64,000 nt of DNA from UMGS172 sp045636945 (lineage in GTDB: Bacteria > Bacillota > Clostridia > Oscillospirales > Acutalibacteraceae). The notes below the pieces were generated by a model. That model saw only the letters and a list, made by a program, of their open reading frames with translations. It was not told the DNA's origin and did no database searches. The translations under genes were made by a program, and so were the position numbers. Shown in pieces: positions 16,311 to 25,078 of this stretch. The DNA is taken from NCBI GenBank assembly GCA_045636945.1, contig JAZTYO010000031.1, positions 1-64,000 of the forward strand, written 5' to 3'. The stretch's first letter is position 1. Each line of letters starts with the position of its first letter.

Positions 16311-17429
16311 TTATTTAAAATACATATTTAAATCGCATTTAATCATTCCGTTGTAAAGCTTGCGCTTTTTGTCGGGGGTACGACCGAAATACTTTTCAAA
16401 CTCATCGTGAGGGCTGATAACGTAATACTTTTTGCCCTGTTCCTTAGGAAACACGTTGCCCATAACCTTATAAAGCTCCTCGGCGGCGCGGATATCAAGC
16501 AAACGCTCACCGTAAGGCGGATTGGTTATAACCAAGGTTCTTCCCTCAGGCAGTTTGAAATCGCGTACATCACGCACCTCGGCACGTACGTACTTTTCAA
16601 CACCTGCTTTTTTGGCGTTCTCAAGAGTCAGTTTAACACACTCGGGGTCAATATCATAACCAACAGCCTCAAACTCGATATTGGGTAAAATTCTGTCCAT
16701 TGCAGCAGCACGTTGCTCACGCCACACCTTTTCATCAATAAACGAAAATCTTTCGGCGGCAAAATGCTGTCTTAAACCGGGAGCCTGCTTTTTAGCCATT
16801 AATGCGGCTTCAACTAAAATTGTACCGCTTCCGCAGAACGGGTCGAAAATCTTGGTATCAGGGTAAATTCTCGCAATATCACACATTGCGGCAGCCAAGG
16901 TTTCCTTTATAGGTGCGGCATTGGAGTTGGCTCTGTATCCCCTCTTATGCAGACCGTGACCCGTTGTATCTATCATCAAAGTAACCTGGTCCTTCATAAT
17001 GGAAAACTGCAACTGATGAACAGGACCCGTTTCCTCAAACCAATTAGTCTTATAAACCGATTTCAAACGCTCGACACAAGCCTTTTTGACGATAGACTGA
17101 CAATCGGGAATGCTGTGAAGCTGTGAGTTGATACTCCAACCCTTAACAGGAAATGCATCCTTAACCGAAATATATTCCTCCAAAGGCAAAGCCTTTACAC
17201 CATCAAAAAGTTCGGTAAAGGTCATAGCCTTAAAAGTGCCCAAATTGAGCATTATACGCTCTGCAAAGCGAGAATTGATATTGGCGGCGGCTATCATAGA
17301 AGCATCGCCTGAGAACAAAACTCGGCCATTTTCAGCGTTTACATCCACAGCACCCAAGCGTCGAAGCTCGTCAGCTAAAATTCCCTCAACTCCGAAAATA
17401 CACGGAGCAATCAAATTATACTTTTTCAT
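16311..17429 (-). CDS. rlmL: THUMP-domain 23S rRNA (guanine-N2)-methyltransferase, RlmL type
   Basis: 372 residues, matching the stand-alone RlmL (YpsC-like) form without the RlmK half. The N-terminal ferredoxin-like/THUMP region (about 1-155) is followed by a Rossmann methyltransferase with FDPFCGSGTI (SAM site, about 195-204) and catalytic TNPPYGERL. KRGYRANSNAAPIKETLAAAM is a conserved family block. It probably methylates G2445-equivalent of 23S rRNA. AAAAGGAT precedes the ATG. Confidence 0.92.
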   Translation of the reverse strand: MKKYNLIAPCIFGVEGILADELRRLGAVDVNAENGRVLFSGDASMIAAANINSRFAERIMLNLGTFKAMTFTELFDGVKALPLEEYISVKDAFPVKGWSINSQLHSIPDCQSIVKKACVERLKSVYKTNWFEETGPVHQLQFSIMKDQVTLMIDTTGHGLHKRGYRANSNAAPIKETLAAAMCDIARIYPDTKIFDPFCGSGTILVEAALMAKKQAPGLRQHFAAERFSFIDEKVWREQRAAAMDRILPNIEFEAVGYDIDPECVKLTLENAKKAGVEKYVRAEVRDVRDFKLPEGRTLVITNPPYGERLLDIRAAEELYKVMGNVFPKEQGKKYYVISPHDEFEKYFGRTPDKKRKLYNGMIKCDLNMYFK

Positions 17430-17458
17430 TTCTTATCCTTTTTATAATAACTCAAAAA

Positions 17459-17501
17459 GCAGACCTGACACCCGTAATATGTAACAAGGCTGTCGGTCTG
17501 C
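17459..17501 (-). terminator. Terminator of the yabR-distal operon
   Basis: GCAGACC(T)GACA/TGTCGGTCTGC arms with one bulge around a 20-base loop, followed on the minus strand by TTTTTG. Confidence 0.75.
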
Positions 17502-17528
17502 CGTTTTGGTATTTGAATAAACCGTAGG

Positions 17529-18011
17529 TTATTTCATTATAGCACGCTTCGGACGTCTTGTGTCGGGATTCTTGCGCTTAAGATCCGAGAACTTCTCGTC
17601 ACTTGTCTGCTTGAATTTGGCCATCATATCCTCAAAAGAGGTAGATTCGCTCTTTTTGGGAGTCCATACTGCGGCAGGAGAAGTATAATCAGGCTCCTGT
17701 CTTGGAGGTCTGGGTGCTCTGGGGCCGTTATTCTTGGGACCTGCATTTTTAGGACGCTGCTGAGGCGCCTCAGGTTGAGGCTGTGCCTTTTTAATCGAAA
17801 GGCTGATTTTTCCGTCGTCCGAAACACTTAGAACCTTCATTTTTACCGTGTCATTTTCCTTAACGAACTCACGAACATCGCTTACATAGCTCTGTGCGAT
17901 TTCTGAAATGTGAACAAGACCCGATTTTCCTTCGCCTAAATCAACGAATACACCGAAATTGGTAATACCGGTTACCTTGCCCTCTACAATTTGTCCTACC
18001 TCGATCTGCAT
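17529..18011 (-). CDS. S1 RNA-binding domain protein, YabR-like
   Basis: 160 residues from the ATG at 18011; the conserved MQIEVGQIVEGKVTGITNFG begins here, although GGAGG is 12 bases away. One S1 domain (1-72, G.VDLGEGKSGLVHISEIA) is followed by a disordered Pro/Arg/Asn-rich tail ending in a basic KRKNPDTRRPKRAIMK stretch. YabR-family proteins are thought to bind RNA or ribosomes; the exact function is unknown. It is last in the yabO-yabP-yabQ-divIC-yabR arrangement conserved across endospore formers. Confidence 0.9.
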   Translation of the reverse strand: MQIEVGQIVEGKVTGITNFGVFVDLGEGKSGLVHISEIAQSYVSDVREFVKENDTVKMKVLSVSDDGKISLSIKKAQPQPEAPQQRPKNAGPKNNGPRAPRPPRQEPDYTSPAAVWTPKKSESTSFEDMMAKFKQTSDEKFSDLKRKNPDTRRPKRAIMK

Positions 18012-18064
18012 TGATTGCCCAATCCTCCAAAGAACCTTTATGGAAATTATATACAATATCTCCG

Positions 18065-18355
18065 TCAGTTGCCGGAAATATCAATATACTTATGTTCATC
18101 GGGATAAACGTATCCCAACTTTTCACGAGCTGCTCGCTCAATAAAATCCGCATCGTTACCGTTTTCAAGCAAATTGGCCTTTTCCTTAACCTCTAAAGCC
18201 AATTCGTCACGCTTTGCCAAAGTAACTTCATACTCCTTTTGCAAAGAACTGTAATCCTTAATAAGAGAACCAAGATAGTAGATCATCCAGACCGCAAATA
18301 ACAAAAGAACGACACGAAGTATTATACTGCTCTGTCTTTTAGTGCCCGATGCCAC
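18065..18355 (-). CDS. divIC: DivIC/FtsB-like septum formation initiator
   Basis: 96 residues. The start is placed at the GTG at 18355 because AAGGAG lies 8 bases upstream; another GTG lies two codons earlier. One membrane helix (about 13-32, LRVVLLLFAVWMIYYLGSLI) is followed by a coiled coil (about 35-68), then ADFIERAAREKLGYVYPDE, the DivIC/FtsB signature ending. It forms the division complex with FtsL and FtsQ (DivIB), both encoded at 49-57 kb. Position after yabQ and before yabR matches the Bacillus order. Confidence 0.93.
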   Translation of the reverse strand: MASGTKRQSSIILRVVLLLFAVWMIYYLGSLIKDYSSLQKEYEVTLAKRDELALEVKEKANLLENGNDADFIERAAREKLGYVYPDEHKYIDISGN

Positions 18356-18357
18356 CG

Positions 18358-18861
18358 TCACATCTCCTTATCTATATCATCTGAAAGTACAACTTTCCGT
18401 TTCTTTCTAACTTTTAGTTGATTATACAACAGTAGTGCTTTAGGTTGCAAGTGTTTTTTTACATTTAAAAGCATTTTTTTGAAAAATTTTTCAATATATT
18501 TCAAAAGTTTTCCAAATATGCCACCAAACCAAGAAAATATACGTTCAAAAGCAATAAAAACCTTGTTTAAAACTGGTAAAAACAAACGTGAAACAGTCAA
18601 TCTTGTTAGTATGGCACCAATAAGCTCGCCTATAAGTACAAAAGCTCTTACCGAGCCGTTACACCTTATCACAAGGAAACAAAACGTCAATAAAACTGCA
18701 ACTATCCAAAACATAAGGTCGCACACAAAGACCTCAAAAAATCCTTTTATGTAAGTTTTGTGCAATGCTCTAACAACATCGTAAAGTAAGCACAGCACAC
18801 ACCCCAACCCTAAAGACATAAGAAAGGTCAAGGCCTGTGCCGAAACGTCAATATATCCCAT
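18358..18861 (-). CDS. yabQ: Spore cortex biosynthesis protein YabQ
   Basis: 167 residues with at least three hydrophobic segments in the first 100 residues (ALTFLMSLGLGCVLCLLYDV; LMFWIVAVLLTFCFLVI; FVLIGELIGAILTRL). The pattern GxxLGxxxDxxR..... and the ending helices fit the YabQ family, a forespore-facing membrane protein needed for cortex formation. The basic C-terminal tail is cytosolic. It overlaps the yabP stop (TAATG), so translation is probably coupled. Confidence 0.88.
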   Translation of the reverse strand: MGYIDVSAQALTFLMSLGLGCVLCLLYDVVRALHKTYIKGFFEVFVCDLMFWIVAVLLTFCFLVIRCNGSVRAFVLIGELIGAILTRLTVSRLFLPVLNKVFIAFERIFSWFGGIFGKLLKYIEKFFKKMLLNVKKHLQPKALLLYNQLKVRKKRKVVLSDDIDKEM

Positions 18862-19133
18862 TAGCCGAACAACCTTCTCAAACCACTCTTTTTGGTAGCA
18901 CCCGTATACACAAGTGCCGACACGGTGCCTTCGACCGAAATACTACCTGCCTCAACCGTAAAGCTTAAAACCTTAAGGTTTTGTCCTTTTACCGTAAGTT
19001 GACCAAGTTCGGTTTCCATCAAAACGGTTTCGTCATCGAAGCCTATTACATCAAGAACACCCGAAATGCTCAAACGTTCGCGGTTTTCGAGAATTATTCC
19101 GTGGTTTTGATTGGTCTTATTCTGCTCGTTCAC
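18861..19133 (-). CDS. yabP: Sporulation protein YabP
   Basis: 90 residues from the GTG at 19133, chosen because GGGGGA lies 8-9 bases upstream; a longer frame begins at a TTG five codons earlier. The core LENRERLSISGVLDVIGFDDETVLMETELG (read in parts) is the YabP/YqfC-family beta-rich domain. YabP is required for spore cortex or coat assembly in Bacillus. Encoded just before yabQ with overlapping stop/start. Confidence 0.92.
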   Translation of the reverse strand: MNEQNKTNQNHGIILENRERLSISGVLDVIGFDDETVLMETELGQLTVKGQNLKVLSFTVEAGSISVEGTVSALVYTGATKKSGLRRLFG

Positions 19134-19187
19134 AATATCATCCCCCAAAAATCTTTAGGGAATAATATGAAATTTCAAAAATTATTA

Positions 19188-19433
19188 TTACTGTTCTATG
19201 ATGCGGTACATCATAACAGCGTTTTCCTTGCGGACAACCTCACTCACATCAAGAATCTCAGCCTTGACGGTACGTTCGCCGAAAGCGATTTCCATAACGT
19301 CTCCGACCTTTACGTCATACGATGCACGGGCAACCTTGCCATTGACCGTAACACGGCCTGCGTCACAAGCCTCGTTTGCAACAGTACGTCTTTTTATAAT
19401 ACGCGATACCTTAAGATATTTATCAAGTCTCAT
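19188..19433 (-). CDS. rqcP: S4-domain ribosome quality control factor RqcP (YabO)
   Basis: 81 residues. MRLDKYLKVSRIIKRRTVANEAC, then GRVTVNGKVARASYDVKVGD, is the Hsp15/YabO S4 RNA-binding fold. In Firmicutes this protein works with RqcH on obstructed 60S-type subunits to add poly-alanine tails. GGAG precedes the ATG. The yabM-mazG-rqcP-yabP-yabQ-divIC-yabR order supports the identity; the hup gene lies between mazG and rqcP. Confidence 0.94.
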   Translation of the reverse strand: MRLDKYLKVSRIIKRRTVANEACDAGRVTVNGKVARASYDVKVGDVMEIAFGERTVKAEILDVSEVVRKENAVMMYRIIEQ

Positions 19434-19468
19434 TATAACTCCAAATCAATTAAAAACTCAAAAGAAAA

Positions 19469-19490
19469 GCCGCTCCGAAATTCGAGCGGC
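19469..19490 (-). terminator. Terminator after hup
   Basis: GCCGCTC/GAGCGGC 7-bp stem, 8-base loop, followed on the minus strand by TTTTCTTTT. Separates hup from rqcP. Confidence 0.8.
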
Positions 19491-19508
19491 CCTAAACTTT
19501 TTAAAAAC

Positions 19509-19781
19509 TTACTTTACAGCGTTCTTAAGAGCTGCGCCTGCCTTGAATGCAGGAACCTTAGATGCAGGGATAGTGATGGTCTCTTTGGTCTGGGGATTGC
19601 GGCCTACTCTTGCGGGGCGCTCACGAACCTCAAAAGTACCAAAACCTACGAGCTGGATCTTGTCACCAGCCTTGAGAGCCTCGGTAACGGTTTCGATGAG
19701 GGCTGCAACTGCCTTGTCAGCATCCTTCTTGCTGATGTCTGCCTTCTCGGCGATAGCTGCTACTAATTCTGTCTTGTTCAT
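19509..19781 (-). CDS. hup: HU-family DNA-binding protein
   Basis: 90 residues from the ATG at 19781 (AGGAGG 9 bases upstream; another ATG overlaps that site). MNKTELVAAIAEKADISKKDADKAV and the signature GFGTFEVRERPARVGRNPQT are standard HU. It is a nucleoid-associated homodimer that bends DNA. Followed by its own terminator, so it is probably expressed more strongly than the flanking genes. Confidence 0.98.
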   Translation of the reverse strand: MNKTELVAAIAEKADISKKDADKAVAALIETVTEALKAGDKIQLVGFGTFEVRERPARVGRNPQTKETITIPASKVPAFKAGAALKNAVK

Positions 19782-19844
19782 ATTGAACATCCTCCTAAAA
19801 AATATTATTCAAACAGGTTAAATAATCCTGGTTTTGAAACAAAG

Positions 19845-20651
19845 TTATTCACTCTTGTGCTTGACGGTATCCCAAATAGCATCCAGTTCTTCCAACGAAA
19901 CGTCGGTCATTTGCCTACCGCTATTCAGCACCTCTTGCTCAACCAATTTAAAACGGTTCATAAATTTATCGGTTGCTGAAGCCAATGCACTTTCGGAATC
20001 AATCTTATAAAATCTTGAGACGTTAACTGCGGCAAAAAGCAGGTCGCCAAACTCTTCTTCCATACTGACTCGGTCATTCTGCTTTACAGCTTCACTGAAT
20101 TCGGCTAATTCCTCAGGAAGCTTTTTAAAGGCATCCTCAGGGTTATCCCAATCAAAGCCTGCTTTTGCTGCCCTCTTTTGTACCTTGGCGGCACGCATCA
20201 ATGCAGGAAATGCTCTCGGTACACTTTCAAGAGTATCGGTGAAGGTGGTATGACTTTTTTCGTTACGCTTTATCGCATCCCAATTATTGAGAACCTCCTC
20301 GGAGGTTTCGGCAACGACATCACCGAAAACGTGAGGATGACGGAGTATCAATTTTTTACAGATGCCGTCAGCAACCTCGTCCAAGGTGAAGCTTTTTTCC
20401 TCGGTTGCAATCTGAGAATGGAACACAACCTGCAAAAGCAGATCGCCCAACTCCTCGCACAATGCTACGTCATCATCGGTATCGATAGCGTCGGCAACCT
20501 CATAAGCCTCCTCCAAAAGGTCTCTTCTGATAGACTTATGCGACTGCTCGGCATCCCAAGGGCAACCACCGGGTGAACGAAGAATTTTTACGATATCACG
20601 CAAATCTTCTACCGAATATTTTAATTTCTTAAACGATTCTTTTGTTACCAT
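19845..20651 (-). CDS. mazG: Nucleoside triphosphate pyrophosphohydrolase MazG (YabN C-terminal type)
   Basis: 268 residues from the ATG at 20651, chosen by AGAGGG six bases upstream. Two MazG domains: the first with GGCPWDAEQSHKSIRRDLLE, EEAYEVADAI and EELGDLLLQVVFHS, the second (about 165-255) with EELAEFSEAV and EEEFGDLLFAAVN. The EExxE and ExxD residues bind Mg. It hydrolyses non-canonical NTPs. Bacillus YabN also has an N-terminal methylase-like domain; this protein lacks it. Confidence 0.95.
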   Translation of the reverse strand: MVTKESFKKLKYSVEDLRDIVKILRSPGGCPWDAEQSHKSIRRDLLEEAYEVADAIDTDDDVALCEELGDLLLQVVFHSQIATEEKSFTLDEVADGICKKLILRHPHVFGDVVAETSEEVLNNWDAIKRNEKSHTTFTDTLESVPRAFPALMRAAKVQKRAAKAGFDWDNPEDAFKKLPEELAEFSEAVKQNDRVSMEEEFGDLLFAAVNVSRFYKIDSESALASATDKFMNRFKLVEQEVLNSGRQMTDVSLEELDAIWDTVKHKSE

Positions 20652-20734
20652 TTGTAACCCTCTACAACTAAACGCGCAGAACATTGTGCAGATTCACTAA
20701 AATCCTTCAACTATTTAATGAACCTATATACATT

Positions 20735-22498
20735 CTACCTCATTAGTCTCAATTTTTCAAGTACTTTTATTATTTTTTTGCCTTTTGGCAAAGAAATTAT
20801 ATCTTCACGGGTAATAGCCTTGATTAAAAACAGCAATAACACGTAAACAACAGCAGCCACACAAACCGAACCAAGCGTTGATAAAGAACCGCCAAGACCA
20901 AGTTTATTAAGCAAAAGATTCACACCAAAAGCCGATGCTCCGCAACCGATACCACAAATCAAAGGTTTACCAAGTGACAGCAAAAGATTTGGTAATACAC
21001 CCGAATATTTAACGAAGCAAATAAGGTTTGCGACACAGATATAGGCATAGCAAACGGTAGTTCCAATAGGCACACCGAAAATGTTAATCTCGGGTGTTCC
21101 AACAAGGACAAAGTTAATTACTATTTTCAAAACAGCACCAACCGCAATATTTCGAAGCGGTACTCCCTGCCTGCCTATAGCCTGAAGCATATTGGTCAAA
21201 GGACCGTTAAGACCTGCAAAGATAGCACAAAGACCTAAAACGCGAAGGTTAGGCGTTGCAATTTCGATAGCGTAGGGATTGGAGTAAAGAAGTGACAGTA
21301 TCTGCTCTGACAATGCGATAATACCGCATCCTGCAGGAACTGCAACAAGTGCAGTAGTTCTGAGCATTGTATTGACGTTGGTTCTGATTTCAACAATGTC
21401 ACGCTTGGTCCAAGCAGTAGCCAACACAGGAATAGCGCTGACACCCAAAACCGAGGTCAAGGACGGAACAAGGTTATAAATCGAAAAAGCAAAACCACGG
21501 TGTGCACCGTACAACGAGTTCGGCAAATCCTTACTCCATTCAAAAGCAAGATCGCTTTTAGCAGCTTGCTCAACTTCATAAGCAATTAAACCGGAATAAG
21601 CCTCTTTAAAGTATTCGGGAGATTTTTCAATGGCGTTAGCAAGCTGACTCTGAACCATCGCAACATCGATAAGACTGCTGACGTTATTGACCAACGAGCC
21701 TAAAACTATAGGAATTGCAACCGCAACCAAAACCTTAAGGGTTTTGCCGTTGGTATACGGTTCGGGAGCAGATGCAATCTGCTCATCGGTAAAGGTATGT
21801 TTACCGATGAGTCTGTATTTAATCTCAAGGTACAAAGCACTTATGACCGTGCCAAAGGAAATACCCAACAATGCTCCTGCGGCGGCATAAGAATAATTAT
21901 CGGTTATTTTAAGTATGACAAACGAAAAACCATAGCCGAAAATCAGTTTGCCCAAAGCCTCAAGCACCTGACTTATGGCGGTAGGAGTCATATTCCTAAG
22001 ACCTTCGTAGTATCCGCGATAGGCCGACATTATACAGCAGAAGATAAGACACGGAGCAATACAAAGTATACCCGGCAAGGTTCCTCTGTTAAAGACCTCA
22101 AAGCTTAACGAATGGCCGAAAAGTGTAATAGTATTACCGGTAAGCAGAAACGCCAGACCGACCATCAGAAGGAAACCTGTGCCACCCGTAACAACAAATG
22201 CTGCCTTGGCAACGTTCAAGGTTTTTTTAACGTGTTTAAAACGTCCTGCGGCAACGTGTTCCGAAACGATTCTCGAAATTGCAATAGGCAGACCTGCCAT
22301 TGCGATAGAGTACATTGGAACGTAAAGGTCATAGGCAGTAGAATAATAACCCATACCCGTTGTATCAAGAAGCTCGCCCAATGGGATACGGTATATAGCT
22401 CCGATAACCTTAACAAGCATTGTTGCAACGACAAGTATTACCGAGCCCTGCAAAAAGCTTTGTTCTTTTGCCTTCCCTGATTTAAGTGTTTTACCCAT
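20735..22498 (-). CDS. MOP-superfamily lipid flippase, SpoVB/YabM-like
   Basis: 587 residues with about 14 predicted helices. The start SFLQGSVILVVATMLVKVIGAIYRIPLGEL is the polysaccharide biosynthesis/MurJ-like entry helix, and GMGYYSTAYDLYVPMYSIAMAGLPIAISRIV matches SpoVB/YabM relatives (both read in parts). This superfamily flips undecaprenyl-linked glycan precursors. The location upstream of mazG corresponds to yabM in Bacillus. It could serve spore cortex synthesis or act as the lipid II flippase; no separate murJ is visible in the window. Confidence 0.92.
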   Translation of the reverse strand: MGKTLKSGKAKEQSFLQGSVILVVATMLVKVIGAIYRIPLGELLDTTGMGYYSTAYDLYVPMYSIAMAGLPIAISRIVSEHVAAGRFKHVKKTLNVAKAAFVVTGGTGFLLMVGLAFLLTGNTITLFGHSLSFEVFNRGTLPGILCIAPCLIFCCIMSAYRGYYEGLRNMTPTAISQVLEALGKLIFGYGFSFVILKITDNYSYAAAGALLGISFGTVISALYLEIKYRLIGKHTFTDEQIASAPEPYTNGKTLKVLVAVAIPIVLGSLVNNVSSLIDVAMVQSQLANAIEKSPEYFKEAYSGLIAYEVEQAAKSDLAFEWSKDLPNSLYGAHRGFAFSIYNLVPSLTSVLGVSAIPVLATAWTKRDIVEIRTNVNTMLRTTALVAVPAGCGIIALSEQILSLLYSNPYAIEIATPNLRVLGLCAIFAGLNGPLTNMLQAIGRQGVPLRNIAVGAVLKIVINFVLVGTPEINIFGVPIGTTVCYAYICVANLICFVKYSGVLPNLLLSLGKPLICGIGCGASAFGVNLLLNKLGLGGSLSTLGSVCVAAVVYVLLLFLIKAITREDIISLPKGKKIIKVLEKLRLMR

Positions 22499-22506
22499 AA
22501 ACTACC

Positions 22507-23205
22507 TCACAGAGATTTTATCCAATCAAACGTCAATTTTACCCAACGGTCGGCAACGTCGCAACCCAAGGTATCGGTATAGGTTGCGGCAGAATCGTCA
22601 TCGGCACCGTCGGAAACCATACGGATGGAAACAAAAGGAATATCAAATCTGCTTGCAACATAGCCGACAGCAGCCGACTCCATATCGCAGGCAATAGGGT
22701 CAAAGTTTTCCTTCAAAAAATCGTGCTTTTCTTTAGAACTTACAAAGCTATCACCCGTAACAAAAGCACCTCTCTTCACGAAGGGGAATTTCTTTAAAAT
22801 GTCGTCATTAAGCTCTTTAGCTGAAACGATAGGCTCGGTATCACCGGGCTTTTGAGCAAGCTTATAGCCGATTGCAGTAAGGTCAAAATCGTGCTCAAAG
22901 AACTTTGTTCCCAAAACAATATCGTGCTTCTTGGCATCATCAAAGCCACCCGAAAGACCTGCGCTTATCAGCATATCACAACCGTCGGCAAGCAACGTTG
23001 CAGCAACCGAAGCGTTGACCTTACCGATACCGCTGCAAATAGTACGTACACGGATATCGTGACCGTTGGCAGGAATATCGGCGGTGTGACCGATAATGCC
23101 ACACATCTCAAACGCAGTGGCATCGGAGCCTATATATTTGTCAATATGAACATACTCATCCTTGTCAGCAATAACTATACCGACCGTAAAAAGCTCGTTT
23201 TCCAT
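22507..23205 (-). CDS. Purine nucleosidase/phosphorylase, MTA/SAH nucleosidase-like
   Basis: 232 residues from the ATG at 23205 (GGTGAT five bases upstream; the longer frame starts at ATT). The PNP_UDP_1 fold is shown by CSGIGKVNASVAAT, DMLISAGLSGGF and the nucleoside-binding DMESAAVGYVA, with catalytic Asp in MVSDGADDDS. This combination is typical of 5'-methylthioadenosine/S-adenosylhomocysteine nucleosidase (MtnN), which recycles SAM by-products. Sequence spacing is looser than in classical MtnN, so a related specificity is possible. Confidence 0.85.
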   Translation of the reverse strand: MENELFTVGIVIADKDEYVHIDKYIGSDATAFEMCGIIGHTADIPANGHDIRVRTICSGIGKVNASVAATLLADGCDMLISAGLSGGFDDAKKHDIVLGTKFFEHDFDLTAIGYKLAQKPGDTEPIVSAKELNDDILKKFPFVKRGAFVTGDSFVSSKEKHDFLKENFDPIACDMESAAVGYVASRFDIPFVSIRMVSDGADDDSAATYTDTLGCDVADRWVKLTFDWIKSL

Positions 23206-23225
23206 ATAATCACCGTCAATCAATA

Positions 23226-23537
23226 TTATTTATCCAAAAGCTCGCCGTCTTCAAAAACGATAGCATTACACTGAGGCTCCTCAACCTTGCCCTCGCGAAT
23301 TGCAGCAAGTTCCATTTTGAGAATCTCAATTTTATCAATAAGTCCGTCAAACTCGTTATCGTCAACCTTGATACCCTTTATCTTACGGTAGGTCAGTCGA
23401 CCAAGACGTTCATAAAGCTTCTTCAACTCACCGCAAACGCGTGCAATTTTAATATTGTTCTTCTGGGTATATACAAACTCGCTTGTTTTGGCTGATGCAG
23501 TACTAAACAACTCTTTTGCTTTCTCTAACATTTCCAT
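23226..23537 (-). CDS. Small conserved helical protein, function unknown
   Basis: 103 residues, not recognised as a named family. Largely charged and helical: an amphipathic N-terminus (MEMLEKAKELFSTASAKTSE), a central KIARVCGELKKLYERLGRLTYRK and a second helix ending EILKMELAAIREG, consistent with a short coiled coil. No signal peptide or membrane segment. AAAGGAGAG precedes the ATG. It lies between hemZ and the nucleosidase gene on one strand. Confidence 0.8.
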   Translation of the reverse strand: MEMLEKAKELFSTASAKTSEFVYTQKNNIKIARVCGELKKLYERLGRLTYRKIKGIKVDDNEFDGLIDKIEILKMELAAIREGKVEEPQCNAIVFEDGELLDK

Positions 23538-23613
23538 AACTCTCTCCTTTAAGATGATAACATTAGAACATTAACAAATACAGTTTACCACAAAACCTCT
23601 GAATATGCAATAA

Positions 23614-25074
23614 TCAGAAGTCATAGTGGGCATAAAACTCTCTTATACCCTGCTTTCTTTCCATTATGGTATCAAAGCGTTCAATATATTCATACGGGTA
23701 TTTGTAGTTAAAAATGCGTTCAATATACGGTCCGTTCGGTTCACGCAGTTTGGTAACTGCCGAAGCACCACAGGCTAAAATTGTATGCGTTTCGTCCATT
23801 ATGTAGACGTTGTACAGTCCCTCAAAGCCTTTTTGGGCGTAGCCTACGTTTTCAAGGTTACCTGCCGTTTTGCTCTGACGGTACATATAGTACGGCACTA
23901 TGCCCGCTTGGCTCAGACGGTTATATGCATACTCAACCATATCACTCGCAAGCTTGCCTTGTTCTGCTTCAAAAACGGTACGGCTTTTTGTAAGATTAGA
24001 AGCGCGTTTCATTGAAAGCGTGTGCACCGTAACGTTTTCGGGGTTTAATTTGATAATCTCATCAACCGAATGGCAGAAGCTCTCATAGGTATCTCCCGAA
24101 AGTCCTGCAATAAGGTCGGTATTGATATTATTGAAACCCACTTCCCTAGCCATTTTAAAGGCGTCAACCATTTCGGCCACAGTATGTCTGCGACCGATGT
24201 TTTTCAACACCTCATCATTCATAGTCTGAGGATTTATGCTAATTCGTGTTGCTCCTCCCTGCTTTATGGCAAGCAGTTTTTCACGCGTTACTGTATCGGG
24301 TCGTCCAGCCTCAACGGTATATTCAATCAAATTACTCAAATCGAAGCATTCCTTGACAGTGTTCATAACCTCGGTCAGTTGTTCGGCCGAAAGTGTTGTC
24401 GGAGTACCTCCGCCTATGTAAACCGTCTGCAAATTGAGACCTATTTCATTAGCCATTTTTGCCGTCTGCTCTATTTCCTCACACAACAGTTCAACGTACT
24501 GCGGTATCAATTTTTTAGCCTGTTCAACCGAATGCGAAACAAAAGAGCAATAGTTACAACGGCTTGGGCAAAACGGTACCGAAATGTAAAGACTAAAGGA
24601 ATCGGGTCTTGATTTTTCAACAATAGCACGTTCAGAATGGTGACATTCAAGGCAAAGCTTGGTCTTTTTGTCACTCACAAGCAATGTGTTTTTGAAATAA
24701 TCAGTTGCCTTATCAAGTCCGTCGGTTGCAATCAGCTTGCCCAACAATTTTGCGGGACGTATACCCGTAAGCATACCCCAAGGCAAGGTATAACCCGTCA
24801 GTTTTTCAAAGCAGTTATAAAGAGTCCGTGCAACGGTTACTTCCTCGGTTAAAAAGTCGCAACCGTCGGGCAACAGAAGGCTATTCGTTTGGATATTACC
24901 CTCAAGTTTCAGTTCGGAAACGACGGTAGAACCGTATTTCACCTTAATGTAGTCCTCTTGTGTGTTTACATCTTTTTCACAGTCAGTAAAGGTAAGTTTT
25001 TCAAACGGCAGAAACAGTCGGGCTAACTTTTCAAGCTCGTATTTAAACCGCTCGTCATTAAGATAAAATATCAT
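23614..25074 (-). CDS. hemZ: Radical SAM coproporphyrinogen dehydrogenase HemZ
   Basis: 486 residues. An N-terminal HemZ-specific region (1-160) precedes the radical SAM core with the 4Fe-4S motif in VPFCPSRCNYCSF (CxxxCxxC). TVYIGGGTPTTLS and TRISINPQTMND are HemN-like SAM-domain motifs. HemZ is annotated as an oxygen-independent coproporphyrinogen oxidase, though many clostridial members occur without other haem genes and their true reaction is uncertain. It starts 5 bases after the MBL-fold gene; the relA-dtd-MBL-hemZ order recurs in Clostridia. Confidence 0.92.
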   Translation of the reverse strand: MIFYLNDERFKYELEKLARLFLPFEKLTFTDCEKDVNTQEDYIKVKYGSTVVSELKLEGNIQTNSLLLPDGCDFLTEEVTVARTLYNCFEKLTGYTLPWGMLTGIRPAKLLGKLIATDGLDKATDYFKNTLLVSDKKTKLCLECHHSERAIVEKSRPDSFSLYISVPFCPSRCNYCSFVSHSVEQAKKLIPQYVELLCEEIEQTAKMANEIGLNLQTVYIGGGTPTTLSAEQLTEVMNTVKECFDLSNLIEYTVEAGRPDTVTREKLLAIKQGGATRISINPQTMNDEVLKNIGRRHTVAEMVDAFKMAREVGFNNINTDLIAGLSGDTYESFCHSVDEIIKLNPENVTVHTLSMKRASNLTKSRTVFEAEQGKLASDMVEYAYNRLSQAGIVPYYMYRQSKTAGNLENVGYAQKGFEGLYNVYIMDETHTILACGASAVTKLREPNGPYIERIFNYKYPYEYIERFDTIMERKQGIREFYAHYDF

Positions 25075-25078
25075 AACG

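Noticed and set aside
18981..19821. Two long plus-strand frames (261 and 207 codons) over yabP, rqcP and hup
   Set aside because: They cover three recognisable minus-strand genes and their terminator; no homology-like features.
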